From Citrobacter amalonaticus Y19 (GTDB lineage: Bacteria > Pseudomonadota > Gammaproteobacteria > Enterobacterales > Enterobacteriaceae), in NCBI RefSeq assembly GCF_000981805.1, contig NZ_CP011132.1, positions 496,001 through 560,000 of the forward strand: a stretch of DNA of 64,000 nucleotides. Reading direction: 5' to 3'. Each line of letters opens with the position of its first letter. Positions within the stretch are counted from its first letter, which is position 1. A program made the translations under genes and the position numbers. The notes under the pieces were generated by a model that was not told the DNA's origin, searched no databases, and saw nothing but the letters and a program-made list of their open reading frames with translations. This document shows, in pieces, positions 8,467 through 17,024 of this stretch.

Positions 8467-9600
8467 ATGACCATAAAAACAACAGCGCTGGCGGCATCGA
8501 TCGGCGCAGCAGTGGCATTGACGTCTTTCGCCTCTCAGGCGGAAATCACCGTTCTGAAACAAGATCCACAGGCGGGCAATCCGCTGAGCCGTCTCAACTT
8601 TACCGTTGGCGGGAGTATTCGTCCTCAGTTCCAGAACATGACGGGCGATGACGGCGCAAATGGCTATAAACGTAATGGCTTCGATGGCGGCACCCGTTTC
8701 CGCTTCGCGGCAGATTACTATCTGTTTGATGACATCAGTTGGATCAGCTTCTACGAGCTGGGCGTCAACATTCCGGCGCAGTTCAACTGGGACAACCACT
8801 ATGCTGACGGCGCGCACGACACCACCCGTCGTATGCTGTACACCGGTCTGAAGAGTAACACCTGGGGTACGCTGACCTTCGGTCAACAGAACAGCATCTA
8901 CTACGATGTGGTCGGTGCGAAAACCGATATCTGGGACTATGACATGATTGGTCAGGCGCCGGGTAACGGGATTAACGGCGACTACGACGGTTCTTACCGT
9001 TCCCGCAAAATGCTGAAATATAAGAAAACGGTCGGCGATGTCGATCTCTACGCGTCTTATCTGTTCAGCGACGATTACAACCCGAACAACGGTCTGAACT
9101 ACAAACGTAAAGGTGGTGGTTCACTGGGTGCGGATTATCACATTACTGACGATCTGAGCTGGGGGACGGCGTGGAACTACACGCGTGCGGAAATGCGCGG
9201 TAACGGCAACAAAACGTACGATCAGAACATCGTGGGTACTGCACTGAGCTGGACGCCGGATAACTGGACCTTCTCCCTGGGCGGTGGTTGGTACCAGAAC
9301 TTTATGACCACCAAAAAAGTGTCGGTTAACGACTACTTTGCCGGTGATGCATGGGGTCTGGAATACTTTGCGGGCTATAAATTCCCAATCAATCAGTATG
9401 CGTTGAAATCCATTCAGCCGTACTTTATGGGTGATCGCATTGAATATGTGAATGGTCGCAACTACCTGCGTACCGACAACGGTGTGGGGATCAGCTTCCA
9501 GCTGGATTACGGTTTCCGTGTTGATTACGAACACGTCTTTACCTCCAGCACTGACGACCTGGGTGATATGAACCTGGTGCGTCTGCGTTACGACTTCTAA
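8467..9600 (+). CDS. General porin-family outer-membrane protein
   Basis: 377 residues with a signal peptide (about 1-25, ending in SQA) and a mature beta-barrel rich in alternating hydrophobic/aromatic strands, ending in the outer-membrane signature RLRYDF with terminal Phe. The segment GLKSNTWGTLTFGQQNSIYY corresponds to the strand before loop L3 of OmpF/OmpC-type porins, supporting trimeric general-porin membership, though sequence similarity to OmpC/OmpF looks moderate. Substrate specificity cannot be read from the sequence. A purine-rich AAGGAAAAATA site precedes the ATG. Flanked by the putative ybbP terminator and a repeat array, it is a single-gene unit occupying the position of rhsD in E. 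coli K-12. Confidence 0.85.
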   Translation: MTIKTTALAASIGAAVALTSFASQAEITVLKQDPQAGNPLSRLNFTVGGSIRPQFQNMTGDDGANGYKRNGFDGGTRFRFAADYYLFDDISWISFYELGVNIPAQFNWDNHYADGAHDTTRRMLYTGLKSNTWGTLTFGQQNSIYYDVVGAKTDIWDYDMIGQAPGNGINGDYDGSYRSRKMLKYKKTVGDVDLYASYLFSDDYNPNNGLNYKRKGGGSLGADYHITDDLSWGTAWNYTRAEMRGNGNKTYDQNIVGTALSWTPDNWTFSLGGGWYQNFMTTKKVSVNDYFAGDAWGLEYFAGYKFPINQYALKSIQPYFMGDRIEYVNGRNYLRTDNGVGISFQLDYGFRVDYEHVFTSSTDDLGDMNLVRLRYDF

Positions 9601-9612
9601 GTCTGATGCTGT

Positions 9613-9969
9613 GCCCGGTGACGCTGACGCTTACCGGGCCTACAGGACTGTAGTGATTTGTGTGCCCGGTGACGCTGACGCTTACCGGGCCTACAGGACT
9701 GTGGCGATTTGTATGCCCGGTGACGCTGACGCTTACCGGGCATACAGGACTGTGGTGATTTGTATGCCCGGTGACGCTGACGCTGACCGGGCCTACAGGA
9801 CGGTAGTGATTTGTGTGCCCGGTGACGCTGACGCTTACCGGGCCTACAGGACGGTAGTGATTTGTGTGCCCGGTGACGCTGACGCTTGCCGGGCCTACAG
9901 GACGGTAGTGATTTGTGTGCCCGGTGACGCTGACGCTTACCGGGCCTACAGGACGGTAGTGATTTGTAG
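9613..9969. repeat. Seven tandem 51-bp REP-like units
   Basis: Exactly periodic copies begin at 9613, 9664, 9715, 9766, 9817, 9868 and 9919. Each unit holds an imperfect hairpin (GCCCGGTGACGC...ACCGGGC), then CCTACAGGACNGT and a GTGATTTGT linker. Copies differ by single substitutions (for example the fourth has GCTGACCGGG and the sixth GCTTGCCGGG). The array sits between the convergent ends of the porin gene and selU and is a BIME-type amplification. All apparent long reading frames across it come from the period of 51 (divisible by three). Confidence 0.9.
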
Positions 9970-10004
9970 GCCGGATAAGACGCGTGCGCGTCGCCATCCG
10001 GCAA
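9965..10004. repeat. Single REP element closing the 51-bp array
   Basis: A classical enteric REP with core GTAGGCCGGATAAGACGCG and the complementary CGTCGCCATCCGGCA arm. Its sequence differs from the 51-bp units and it abuts the last of them, next to the selU stop codon. Confidence 0.75.
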
Positions 10005-10007
10005 TTT

Positions 10008-11078
10008 TTAGTGGCTCAGCCACTGAGCAACCTCTTCAAACGTCCCGCGACAGACAATTTTCCCGGCTTTCTTTTCCAGTTGATAGCGATACATCGGATC
10101 GTAATACTCTTCCAGCAGCGGCACTAACCAGCTGAAATGGGTCTCGGTGCTGCCGGTTCGACGCTGCTCATCCAGCGCCACGTCCAGTTTTGCGGTCAAC
10201 TCGTTGAATCGCTGTAAACCCAGACGCCGCTTAATTGCAAAAAGCCCGTGATGCAGATAGTCGCTGTATTCCCGCCATCCCTGCTCTTCGCCATACGCGT
10301 GGGTGAAATCATGATGCATCCGCACAAAATACTCGTCACGCAGGCGCTCAAGACGCCGCTCGAATGGATCGTCAATCACGGCGATAGTGGCCTGAGCCAT
10401 GCGCTCGCGCAGACATTCCGGCAGATGATTAGAGCCAATCATCCGGCCTTCATCTTCCAATACCCAGCGTGAAGCCTGCTTTTTGAGAAGCGTCACCGCC
10501 AGTAGATTTTCGAAACTTGCCTGACTGAGCTGAGGTTCCAGGGTGCGGCCAAAAGAGGAGCCGCGATGATGGGCCAGTCCCTCGAGATCCACCCCGTTTT
10601 CCTGCTGTTGCACCAGCTGCGTTTTGCCATTGCCGGTGCAGCCGCCAATCAGCACGATCGGTTTTTGCACCTGCTCTTCTGTGGCGGCAATCGCGGCCTG
10701 GCGTAGCGCCTTGTAGCCGCCTTTGATCAACGGGTAATCCACGCCAGACTCGCGTAGCCACTGCTGGACAATGTGGGAGCGCTGACCGCCCCGGGCGCAG
10801 CAGAGATAGCCCTGCGGGTGTTGCCGACAGGCTGCGCGCCAGGCATCCAGTCGCTGCTGACGAATTTCACCGCAGACCAGTTGATGGCCGAGTTCAAGCG
10901 CGGCTTCCGGCCCCTGGCGTTTATAGCAGGTCCCCACGGCGGCGCGCTCATCATCATTCATTAAGGGCAAATTTATCGCGCCCGGCATGGCACCCTGTTG
11001 AAATTCAACCGGGGCGCGGACATCAATTAAGGGCGTATCGGCGGTAAGGATCGCGCGATAGTCCGTTCCATCGTTCAT
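10008..11078 (-). CDS. selU: tRNA 2-selenouridine synthase SelU (YbbB)
   Basis: 356 residues with an N-terminal rhodanese domain (about 1-125) containing the active-site stretch CCARGGQRS (cysteines 93-94), followed by a P-loop domain with GGCTGNGKT near 140-150. SelU converts 2-thiouridine to 2-selenouridine at the wobble position of Lys, Glu and Gln tRNAs through a geranylated intermediate, using selenophosphate. The longest frame begins at a TTG seven codons upstream; I chose the ATG at 11076-11078, which has AGGA eight to nine bases before it. Faces the REP array at its 3' end. Confidence 0.94.
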   Translation of the reverse strand: MNDGTDYRAILTADTPLIDVRAPVEFQQGAMPGAINLPLMNDDERAAVGTCYKRQGPEAALELGHQLVCGEIRQQRLDAWRAACRQHPQGYLCCARGGQRSHIVQQWLRESGVDYPLIKGGYKALRQAAIAATEEQVQKPIVLIGGCTGNGKTQLVQQQENGVDLEGLAHHRGSSFGRTLEPQLSQASFENLLAVTLLKKQASRWVLEDEGRMIGSNHLPECLRERMAQATIAVIDDPFERRLERLRDEYFVRMHHDFTHAYGEEQGWREYSDYLHHGLFAIKRRLGLQRFNELTAKLDVALDEQRRTGSTETHFSWLVPLLEEYYDPMYRYQLEKKAGKIVCRGTFEEVAQWLSH

Positions 11079-11175
11079 GTGAAATCCTGAAAAAGACAAA
11101 CAGCAATGGAGGGGATTTTACGCGCTGAAAGAGAAGGCGGGAAAGCATAAGTTAAACTTCCCCGCGATATAAGGC

Positions 11176-12243
11176 TTATTTGAGCTGAGTTTGTGCCCAA
11201 AGGATACCGCTGGCGTACTCCGTCGGCAGCAGCGGCGAGAGCGCTTCCAACGTGGCGCTCAGGCGCGCGGTGTCGCTGTCGGTCAGATTCAGGTGACCGA
11301 CTTTACGCCCCGGACGCACCTCTTTGTCGTACCAGTGCAGATGCACTAACGGCAGCTTCAGCCAGTCGTAATTGAGGTCGCTGCCAATCAGGTTCACCAT
11401 CACCGACGGGCTATCCACCACCGGTGCCGGTAGCGGCAGACCGGTAATCGCTCGCAGATGCAGCTCAAACTGGCTGATGCTGGCGCCGTTTTGCGTCCAG
11501 TGACCGCTGTTGTGTACGCGCGGGGCCAGTTCGTTGATCAGCAATCCTTCCGAAGTGACAAAACACTCCATCGCCATCACGCCGACGTAGCCCAGTTCCT
11601 GCATGATAGCGGAAAGCATCGATTCGGCCTGCGTCTGCTGTTTCGCGTCAGCCCGCGGGAAGGCGACGCTGGTGCGCAAAATGCCGTCCTGATGCAGGTT
11701 ACGTGTCAGCGGGTAAAACACCGTGCTGCCGTCATGCGCACGCGCGCCGACGAGGGACACTTCACCTGAGAAGTTGATACCCTGCTCGACAATGCATTCG
11801 CCGTAGTTGTCGTCCGGCAGTTGATCGGTTTCATTGGCGCGTAGACGCCACTGACCACGGCCGTCATAACCGCCGACGCGACGTTTCACAATAGCCAGTT
11901 CGCCCAAACGGTTAAAGATGGCAGGCCATTCGCTTTTGTTCGCCAGCAGCTGCCACGGAGCGGTCGCCAGGTCGAGCTTATCGAAAAGCTGTTTTTGCGT
12001 CAGACGGTCAGCAATGATCGGGAACACGTCGCGGTTCACGAAGGCCGGATGACGTGCCAGTTCACGCGTTAAAGCGGTTTCCGGCCAGCGCTCGATTTCT
12101 GCGGTAATGACGCTCTGCTGAAAAGGGACGGCAGCCGGTTCTGCATCCAGGCCAACCGGCCAGACGGCGATGCCCAGCGGTTCACCAGCCTGACGCAGCA
12201 TCCGCCCTAACTGACCGTTGCCCAGCACGCAAACCTGTTTCAT
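11176..12243 (-). CDS. purK: N5-carboxyaminoimidazole ribonucleotide synthase PurK
   Basis: 355-residue ATP-grasp enzyme that makes N5-CAIR from AIR, bicarbonate and ATP in purine synthesis. The N-terminal Rossmann-like segment VCVLGNGQLGRML (about 4-16), the central ATP-grasp segment VKRRVGGYDGRGQ and the metal-binding NELAPRVHNSGHWT near 265-278 are visible. Its ATG overlaps the purE stop codon (ATGA at 12240-12243), so it is translationally coupled to PurE, which uses its unstable product. Regulated with purE by the upstream PurR box. Confidence 0.97.
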   Translation of the reverse strand: MKQVCVLGNGQLGRMLRQAGEPLGIAVWPVGLDAEPAAVPFQQSVITAEIERWPETALTRELARHPAFVNRDVFPIIADRLTQKQLFDKLDLATAPWQLLANKSEWPAIFNRLGELAIVKRRVGGYDGRGQWRLRANETDQLPDDNYGECIVEQGINFSGEVSLVGARAHDGSTVFYPLTRNLHQDGILRTSVAFPRADAKQQTQAESMLSAIMQELGYVGVMAMECFVTSEGLLINELAPRVHNSGHWTQNGASISQFELHLRAITGLPLPAPVVDSPSVMVNLIGSDLNYDWLKLPLVHLHWYDKEVRPGRKVGHLNLTDSDTARLSATLEALSPLLPTEYASGILWAQTQLK

Positions 12244-12749
12244 GCCGCACCTCGCGGATCCGGATTCTCCAGCACTTCATCCGTTTGCGCGTTGCGCCAG
12301 TCGTTCAGGCGCTGATGCAGCGCTTTGTCATGTGTCGCCAGGATCTGTGCCGCCAGTAGCGCCGCGTTAGCCGCACCCGCTTTACCAATCGCCAGCGTAC
12401 CGACCGGAATACCGCGCGGCATCTGCACAATAGAGTACAGGCTGTCGACGCCGCTCAGCGCCGCGCTTTGTACCGGAACACCCAGTACCGGCACCAGCGT
12501 TTTCGCCGCAATCATACCAGGAAGATGGGCCGCGCCACCCGCGCCAGCAATAATCACCTGATAACCGTTCTCTTCAGCGCTTTCGGCAAAGCTGAACAGT
12601 TTATCGGGGGTACGGTGGGCAGAAACCACTTCAACGTGGTGCGGGACGTCCAGGATTTCAAAAATTTCGGCGGCGAACTGCATGGTAGCCCAGTCGCTTT
12701 TGGACCCCATCACGATGGCGACACGCGCCGGATTATTGCGGGAAGACAT
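12240..12749 (-). CDS. purE: N5-carboxyaminoimidazole ribonucleotide mutase PurE
   Basis: 169 residues, the E. coli length. It rearranges N5-CAIR to CAIR. The phosphate-binding GSKSDW (about 15-20), SAHRTP (about 43-48) and AGAGGAAHLPGM (about 69-80) motifs that build the active site are intact. A start ten codons upstream exists, but the ATG at 12747-12749 gives the standard MSSRNNPARV start. First gene of the purEK operon; a PurR box lies 70-90 bp upstream. Confidence 0.97.
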   Translation of the reverse strand: MSSRNNPARVAIVMGSKSDWATMQFAAEIFEILDVPHHVEVVSAHRTPDKLFSFAESAEENGYQVIIAGAGGAAHLPGMIAAKTLVPVLGVPVQSAALSGVDSLYSIVQMPRGIPVGTLAIGKAGAANAALLAAQILATHDKALHQRLNDWRNAQTDEVLENPDPRGAA

Positions 12750-12820
12750 GCGTCTGAAAACTCCTGTGGTGCGGGACACACTGCTTTTGAGGCCACAAAG
12801 AATAGCACGTTATATTGGCA

Positions 12821-12836
12821 AGGAAAACGGTTGCGT
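12821..12836 (-). promoter_or_regulatory. PurR operator upstream of purEK
   Basis: On the minus strand the sequence reads ACGCAACCGTTTTCCT, a close match to the PurR consensus ACGCAAACGTTTGCGT and, as I recall, the same as the E. coli purE operator. It lies 71 bp before the purE ATG. PurR with hypoxanthine or guanine would repress transcription there. Confidence 0.85.
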
Positions 12837-12971
12837 AGCACAAGCCTCACGCTGACCTGAATCTTTGCTATTGAGATTAATACACTGTAGAAAGCGGGTA
12901 GATCGGTGCGACGGTTGGCACTCATGATCATCGCGTGTATTCCCGTATTTAGTAATGAGAAGGCTTTTTTC

Positions 12972-13694
12972 TCAAAACGGGAAAGCGATCAGCTCCACAT
13001 CGTCTGGCGTGACTTTGACCATCGATCCTTCGCGATGCCAGGCACCTAACACGACGCGAAAGGCGGGTTCGCCGTTGACGGTGAGCGCGTGAACATCCGG
13101 GCGATGGGTATGACCGTGAATCAGCCACTTGACGTGGTGTTTTTCCATCTCTGTGATAACCGCATGTTTGTTGACGTCCATAATCTCCATCGATTTATGG
13201 CGGTTGGCGGCTTTACTGTCGGCCCGCATCCTGGCGGCCACGCGTTTGCGAATAAACAGCGGCAGGGCAAGGAACAGCGTTTGCAGCCAGCGTTGATGGA
13301 CTTTCGCGCGAAACGCCTGATAACCCACGTCATCGGTACACAGCGTATCGCCGTGCATAATGAGCACCCGGCGACCGTACAGATCGAGCACGTTTTCCTG
13401 GGGGAGCAGCGTCATGCCGCTTTCACGGGCGAAGCGTTTGCCAATCAGGAAATCACGGTTACCGTGAATGAAAAAACAGGGAACGCCGGATTCGACAACC
13501 GCTTTAATGGCGGCGGCCATTTCACGGTGTAACGGGTTGGGATCGTCATCGCCAATCCAGGCTTCGAACAGGTCGCCCAGGATATACAATGCGTCGGCCT
13601 GACGAGCTTCACCCGCTAAAAAACGCAGAAAACCGGCGGTGATCGCCGGTTCTTCCGTGCAGAGATGAAGATCTGCAATAAACAGTGTCGTCAC
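12972..13694 (-). CDS. lpxH: UDP-2,3-diacylglucosamine pyrophosphohydrolase LpxH
   Basis: 240-residue metallophosphoesterase that cleaves UDP-2,3-diacylglucosamine to lipid X, the fourth step of lipid A synthesis at the inner membrane. The calcineurin-like metal ligands are visible in FIADLHL (Asp8, His10), LGDLFEAW (Asp41), HGNRDF, MHGD and HGHTHRP. The gene begins 2 bp after the ppiB stop, so ppiB-lpxH is an operon. Essential in E. coli. Confidence 0.97.
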   Translation of the reverse strand: MTTLFIADLHLCTEEPAITAGFLRFLAGEARQADALYILGDLFEAWIGDDDPNPLHREMAAAIKAVVESGVPCFFIHGNRDFLIGKRFARESGMTLLPQENVLDLYGRRVLIMHGDTLCTDDVGYQAFRAKVHQRWLQTLFLALPLFIRKRVAARMRADSKAANRHKSMEIMDVNKHAVITEMEKHHVKWLIHGHTHRPDVHALTVNGEPAFRVVLGAWHREGSMVKVTPDDVELIAFPF

Positions 13695-13696
13695 AA

Positions 13697-14191
13697 TTAC
13701 TCGCTGACGGTCACGTTTTCGATAATCACGTCTTCTTTCGGTACGTCCTGGTGCATGCCGCTGCGGCCGGTCGAAACGCCTTTGATCTTGTCAACCACGT
13801 CCATACCTTCAACCACTTCTGCAAATACACAGTAGCCCCAGCCCTGCATGCTTTCGGCGGAGAAGTTCAGGAAGTCGTTGTCGGCAACGTTGATGAAGAA
13901 CTGCGCTGTCGCGGAGTGCGGAGCCTGAGTACGCGCCATTGCCAGCGTACCACGGGTGTTTTTCAGACCGTTGTTGGCTTCGTTTTTGATAGCGTCTTTG
14001 GTGGCTTTCTGTTTCATGCCAGGCTCAAAACCGCCGCCCTGAATCATAAAACCGTTGATCACACGGTGGAAAATGGTGTTGTTGTAAAAACCTTCGCGGC
14101 AGTAGTCCAGGAAGTTTTTAACTGTTTCAGGCGCTTTATCATCAAACGTTTTGATTACGATATCGCCGTGATTAGTGTGGAAAGTAACCAT
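13697..14191 (-). CDS. ppiB: Cytoplasmic peptidyl-prolyl cis-trans isomerase B (cyclophilin)
   Basis: 164-residue cyclophilin without a signal peptide. The conserved FHRVINGFMIQGGG (about 40-53), the GTLAMART segment and the QFFINVADNDFLN segment hold the catalytic Arg/Phe/Gln set. A start six codons upstream is possible, but the ATG at 14189-14191 has an AGGATGC site before it and gives the standard MVTFHTNHGD start. Divergent from cysS across a 174-bp promoter region. Confidence 0.97.
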   Translation of the reverse strand: MVTFHTNHGDIVIKTFDDKAPETVKNFLDYCREGFYNNTIFHRVINGFMIQGGGFEPGMKQKATKDAIKNEANNGLKNTRGTLAMARTQAPHSATAQFFINVADNDFLNFSAESMQGWGYCVFAEVVEGMDVVDKIKGVSTGRSGMHQDVPKEDVIIENVTVSE

Positions 14192-14365
14192 TTTTGCATC
14201 CTGTTCCAATATAGTAGTGCTTTAACCCAACTAAGGGTCAGAGTTAGGGAGGTGTTATAGCATAACCACACGCTGTGATCACCTCGCAAAGTGTGCTGCT
14301 TCCCGTCCCAATTATGGGTATTATACAGACTTTGTTATCCACACACGTCTTACACGGAATCTTCG

Positions 14366-15751
14366 ATGTTAAAAATCTTTAATACACTGACGCGCCAAAA
14401 AGAGGAATTCAAACCCATTCATGCCGGGGAAGTCGGCATGTACGTGTGTGGTATTACCGTTTACGATCTCTGTCATATTGGTCATGGCCGTACGTTTGTG
14501 GCGTTTGACGTGGTTGCGCGCTATCTGCGCTTCCTGGGCTACACGCTGAAGTACGTGCGTAACATCACCGATATCGACGATAAAATCATTAAGCGCGCAA
14601 ATGAAAATGGCGAAAGCTTTGTCGCGCTGGTGGATCGTATGATCGCCGAGATGCACAACGATTTTGATGCGCTAAATATTCTGCGTCCGGACCTGGAGCC
14701 GCGCGCGACTCACCATATCGCCGAAATTATTGAAATCACCGAACAGCTGATTGCCAAAGGTCATGCCTATGTGGCGGACAACGGCGACGTGATGTTCGAT
14801 GTTCCGACCGACCCGAACTACGGGCAACTGTCGCGCCAGGATCTGGATCAACTGCAGGCCGGCGCGCGCGTGGACGTGGTGGATGTGAAGCACAACCCGA
14901 TGGACTTCGTGCTGTGGAAAATGTCCAAAGAGGGCGAGCCGAGCTGGCCGTCACCGTGGGGTGCTGGTCGTCCTGGCTGGCACATTGAGTGTTCCGCGAT
15001 GAACTGCAAACAACTGGGTAATCACTTCGATATCCACGGCGGCGGTTCTGACCTGATGTTCCCGCACCACGAAAACGAAATTGCCCAGTCCACCTGTGCG
15101 CATGACGGCGAGTACGTGAACTACTGGATGCACTCCGGGATGGTGATGGTTGACCGCGAGAAAATGTCAAAATCGCTGGGCAACTTCTTTACCGTGCGCG
15201 ACGTGCTGAAATATTACGACGCGGAAACCGTGCGCTACTTCTTGATGTCCGGCCACTATCGTAGCCAGTTGAACTACAGCGAAGAAAACCTGAAGCAGGC
15301 GCGTTCTGCGCTGGAGCGCCTGTATACCGCGCTGCGCGGGACGGATAAGTCTGTTGCGCCCGCTGGCGGCGAGGCGTTTGAAGCGCGGTTTGTTGAGGCG
15401 ATGAACGACGATTTCAACACGCCGGAAGCGTACTCTGTGCTGTTCGACATGGCGCGTGAAGTAAACCGTTTGAAGGGGGAGGACATGGCCGCCGCGAATG
15501 CAATGGCTTCTCACCTGCGTAAAATTTCTGGCGTGCTGGGTCTGCTGGAGCAGGATCCGGAGGCGTTCCTGCAAAGCGGCGCGCAGGCGGACGACGGAGA
15601 AGTTGCAGAAATTGAAGCGTTGATTCAACAACGTCTGGATGCCCGTAAGGCCAAAGACTGGGCGGCCGCGGATGCGGCGCGTGACCGTCTGAATGAGATG
15701 GGGATCGTGCTGGAAGATGGTCCGCAAGGGACCACCTGGCGTCGTAAGTAA
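14366..15751 (+). CDS. cysS: Cysteinyl-tRNA synthetase
   Basis: 461-residue class I synthetase. Zinc ligand Cys28 sits in MYVCGITVYD, the HIGH motif is H37-IGH-40, further zinc ligands lie in WHIECSAM and HHENEIAQ (about 206-240), and KMSKS lies near 266-270. The C-terminal DALR-like anticodon domain ends in WRRK. An in-frame ATG 25 codons upstream is rejected because the ATG at 14366 gives the exact E. coli start MLKIFNTLTR. Single gene, followed by a hairpin. Confidence 0.98.
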   Translation: MLKIFNTLTRQKEEFKPIHAGEVGMYVCGITVYDLCHIGHGRTFVAFDVVARYLRFLGYTLKYVRNITDIDDKIIKRANENGESFVALVDRMIAEMHNDFDALNILRPDLEPRATHHIAEIIEITEQLIAKGHAYVADNGDVMFDVPTDPNYGQLSRQDLDQLQAGARVDVVDVKHNPMDFVLWKMSKEGEPSWPSPWGAGRPGWHIECSAMNCKQLGNHFDIHGGGSDLMFPHHENEIAQSTCAHDGEYVNYWMHSGMVMVDREKMSKSLGNFFTVRDVLKYYDAETVRYFLMSGHYRSQLNYSEENLKQARSALERLYTALRGTDKSVAPAGGEAFEARFVEAMNDDFNTPEAYSVLFDMAREVNRLKGEDMAAANAMASHLRKISGVLGLLEQDPEAFLQSGAQADDGEVAEIEALIQQRLDARKAKDWAAADAARDRLNEMGIVLEDGPQGTTWRRK

Positions 15752-15762
15752 TGTTCAGTCAT

Positions 15763-15790
15763 GCCGGATGGTTTCATCCATCCGGCAAAT
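15763..15790. terminator. REP-like hairpin terminator between cysS and ybcI
   Basis: A perfect 9-bp stem, GCCGGATGG (15763-15771) with CCATCCGGC (15778-15786), and a 6-nt loop. It lies between the convergent ends of cysS and ybcI and likely serves both directions, though the T tracts are weak. Confidence 0.6.
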
Positions 15791-16314
15791 TAATGTCGTC
15801 GGTACCACCACAGCAACCCCATCAACAGCGCTCCCGGCAACCACACCCACAGTAACTCGGAAAGAATGACCTGGTGCCCGTATGGCGTGGTATAGCGCGA
15901 CAGAGCAAACGGCGCGACCTTGATCACCTGCCACGGTGCGAAAAAGCGGTCGTCCGACCATGGCCAAAGCCAGCCAACGCCTTTGCCACCGGTGGTTATC
16001 GAATCGAGCAGGCTGTGCGACAGCAGCGAAACTGTCAAAAATAACCAGCAACGCATTAACCCGGCTTTAAACCATCGTCGCCCCACCCACACGCAGACCA
16101 GCGGAACCACTAATGCGAACAGCAGCGAATGGGTAAATCCGCGATGTCCGAACACGTTTCCATAGGACACACCGAGTTTAAACGAAAGCACATCGGCGTC
16201 CGGTAGCATTGCAAGAGCGATCCCGGCAAACAGTAAACGCGGGGGAATCACTTTCAACCCCAGGCCCAGTCCAAGGCAAATCGGGACGGCGGCATGGGTA
16301 ATAATGGTTGGCAT
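15790..16314 (-). CDS. ybcI: Inner-membrane metal-dependent hydrolase family protein YbcI (DUF457)
   Basis: 174 residues, multi-spanning, of the YdjM/YbcI (DUF457, LexA-binding membrane hydrolase-like) family. The N-terminal MPTIITHAAVP, the HRGFTHS segment (about 60-66) and HSLLD further on supply conserved histidines thought to bind metal. Function unknown in E. coli. Of two nearby ATGs, I use the one giving MPTIITHA, with GGA eight bases before it. It is the last backbone gene before the accessory lipoprotein/FKBP pair. Confidence 0.9.
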   Translation of the reverse strand: MPTIITHAAVPICLGLGLGLKVIPPRLLFAGIALAMLPDADVLSFKLGVSYGNVFGHRGFTHSLLFALVVPLVCVWVGRRWFKAGLMRCWLFLTVSLLSHSLLDSITTGGKGVGWLWPWSDDRFFAPWQVIKVAPFALSRYTTPYGHQVILSELLWVWLPGALLMGLLWWYRRH

Positions 16315-16556
16315 AATAATCATCCGAAATAAATGAATACATTAAGATATCCTGAGTGAGATATATTTGCTATGTAAATGAATTTTTTGATTAATGATGT
16401 TTTCATGAATGTATATATAAATTCTGAATGAAATCCTAAAGTGTGCGTTTTTGATAATGAAGGATTGTGTAGCACTTTTTTGTGTGTGCATAATGGCAAG
16501 ATACTCTATTCTTTATTTCTGTGTTAGTAGTTGGCCGTTTTTTGAGGGATTGCATT

Positions 16557-17024
16557 GTGACGACTTATCGTACATCGAACAGATATGTCAAAAAAGCATT
16601 AAAAATATTGTTAATGATAGCCCCGGTGCTTGTTACCGGATGCCAACAACATTCACAGTCTGAATTAGTAACAGGGAAAAACGCCCCAACCTCTGTCGTT
16701 TCCAGTTCGTTGCCTTCGCCTCAGATAACCCCTGCTGCGCCAAAAGCAACCAGCGTTGAGGTATCTGAAGGAGCAGCGTCAGCCTGCCAGAAAGAACTGA
16801 TTGCTCTTTCTAAAGTGAATCAGAATCAATATGCGAAAAAGAAAGCGGCATTTGAACAATTGCTGGATAGCGCGTCTGTTTATACGTCCGTGCGTGAAGA
16901 TATCGGTTCACAAACGCGGGATACCATGGATGCGCTATATAAATATAAAACGCAAAAGCTGTGTAGCGATATTGAACAAACCGTTCGTCAATCTTTGATT
17001 AACAGAGGGGAGGGTTTTAAATGA
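16557..17024 (+). CDS. Small lipoprotein upstream of FKBP-repeat protein
   Basis: 155 residues from a GTG start (16557-16559) preceded by GAGGGA. The basic N terminus and hydrophobic stretch end in the lipobox LVTGC (Cys29), predicting a lipoprotein; residue +2 is Gln, which favours the outer membrane. A Ser/Pro/Ala-rich linker (about 35-70) leads to a helical C-terminal region with two cysteines (about Cys80 and Cys139). I do not recognise the family. The stop overlaps the next gene's ATG (ATGA at 17021-17024), so the two are coupled and probably act together in the envelope. A 35-nt longer frame in the same register (ATG 16521) lacks a good ribosome site. Confidence 0.7.
   Translation: MTTYRTSNRYVKKALKILLMIAPVLVTGCQQHSQSELVTGKNAPTSVVSSSLPSPQITPAAPKATSVEVSEGAASACQKELIALSKVNQNQYAKKKAAFEQLLDSASVYTSVREDIGSQTRDTMDALYKYKTQKLCSDIEQTVRQSLINRGEGFK

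Noticed and set aside
9613..9969. Possible CRISPR array
   Set aside because: Units are contiguous and similar over their full length with no unique spacers; the internal hairpin is a REP core, and no cas genes are near.
9539..10135. Three overlapping open frames of 135-174 codons across the 51-bp array, each looking like a repeat protein
   Set aside because: The period of 51 is divisible by three, so a stop-free frame repeats automatically. The sequence is a REP hairpin array without ribosome sites, and its frames run on both strands.
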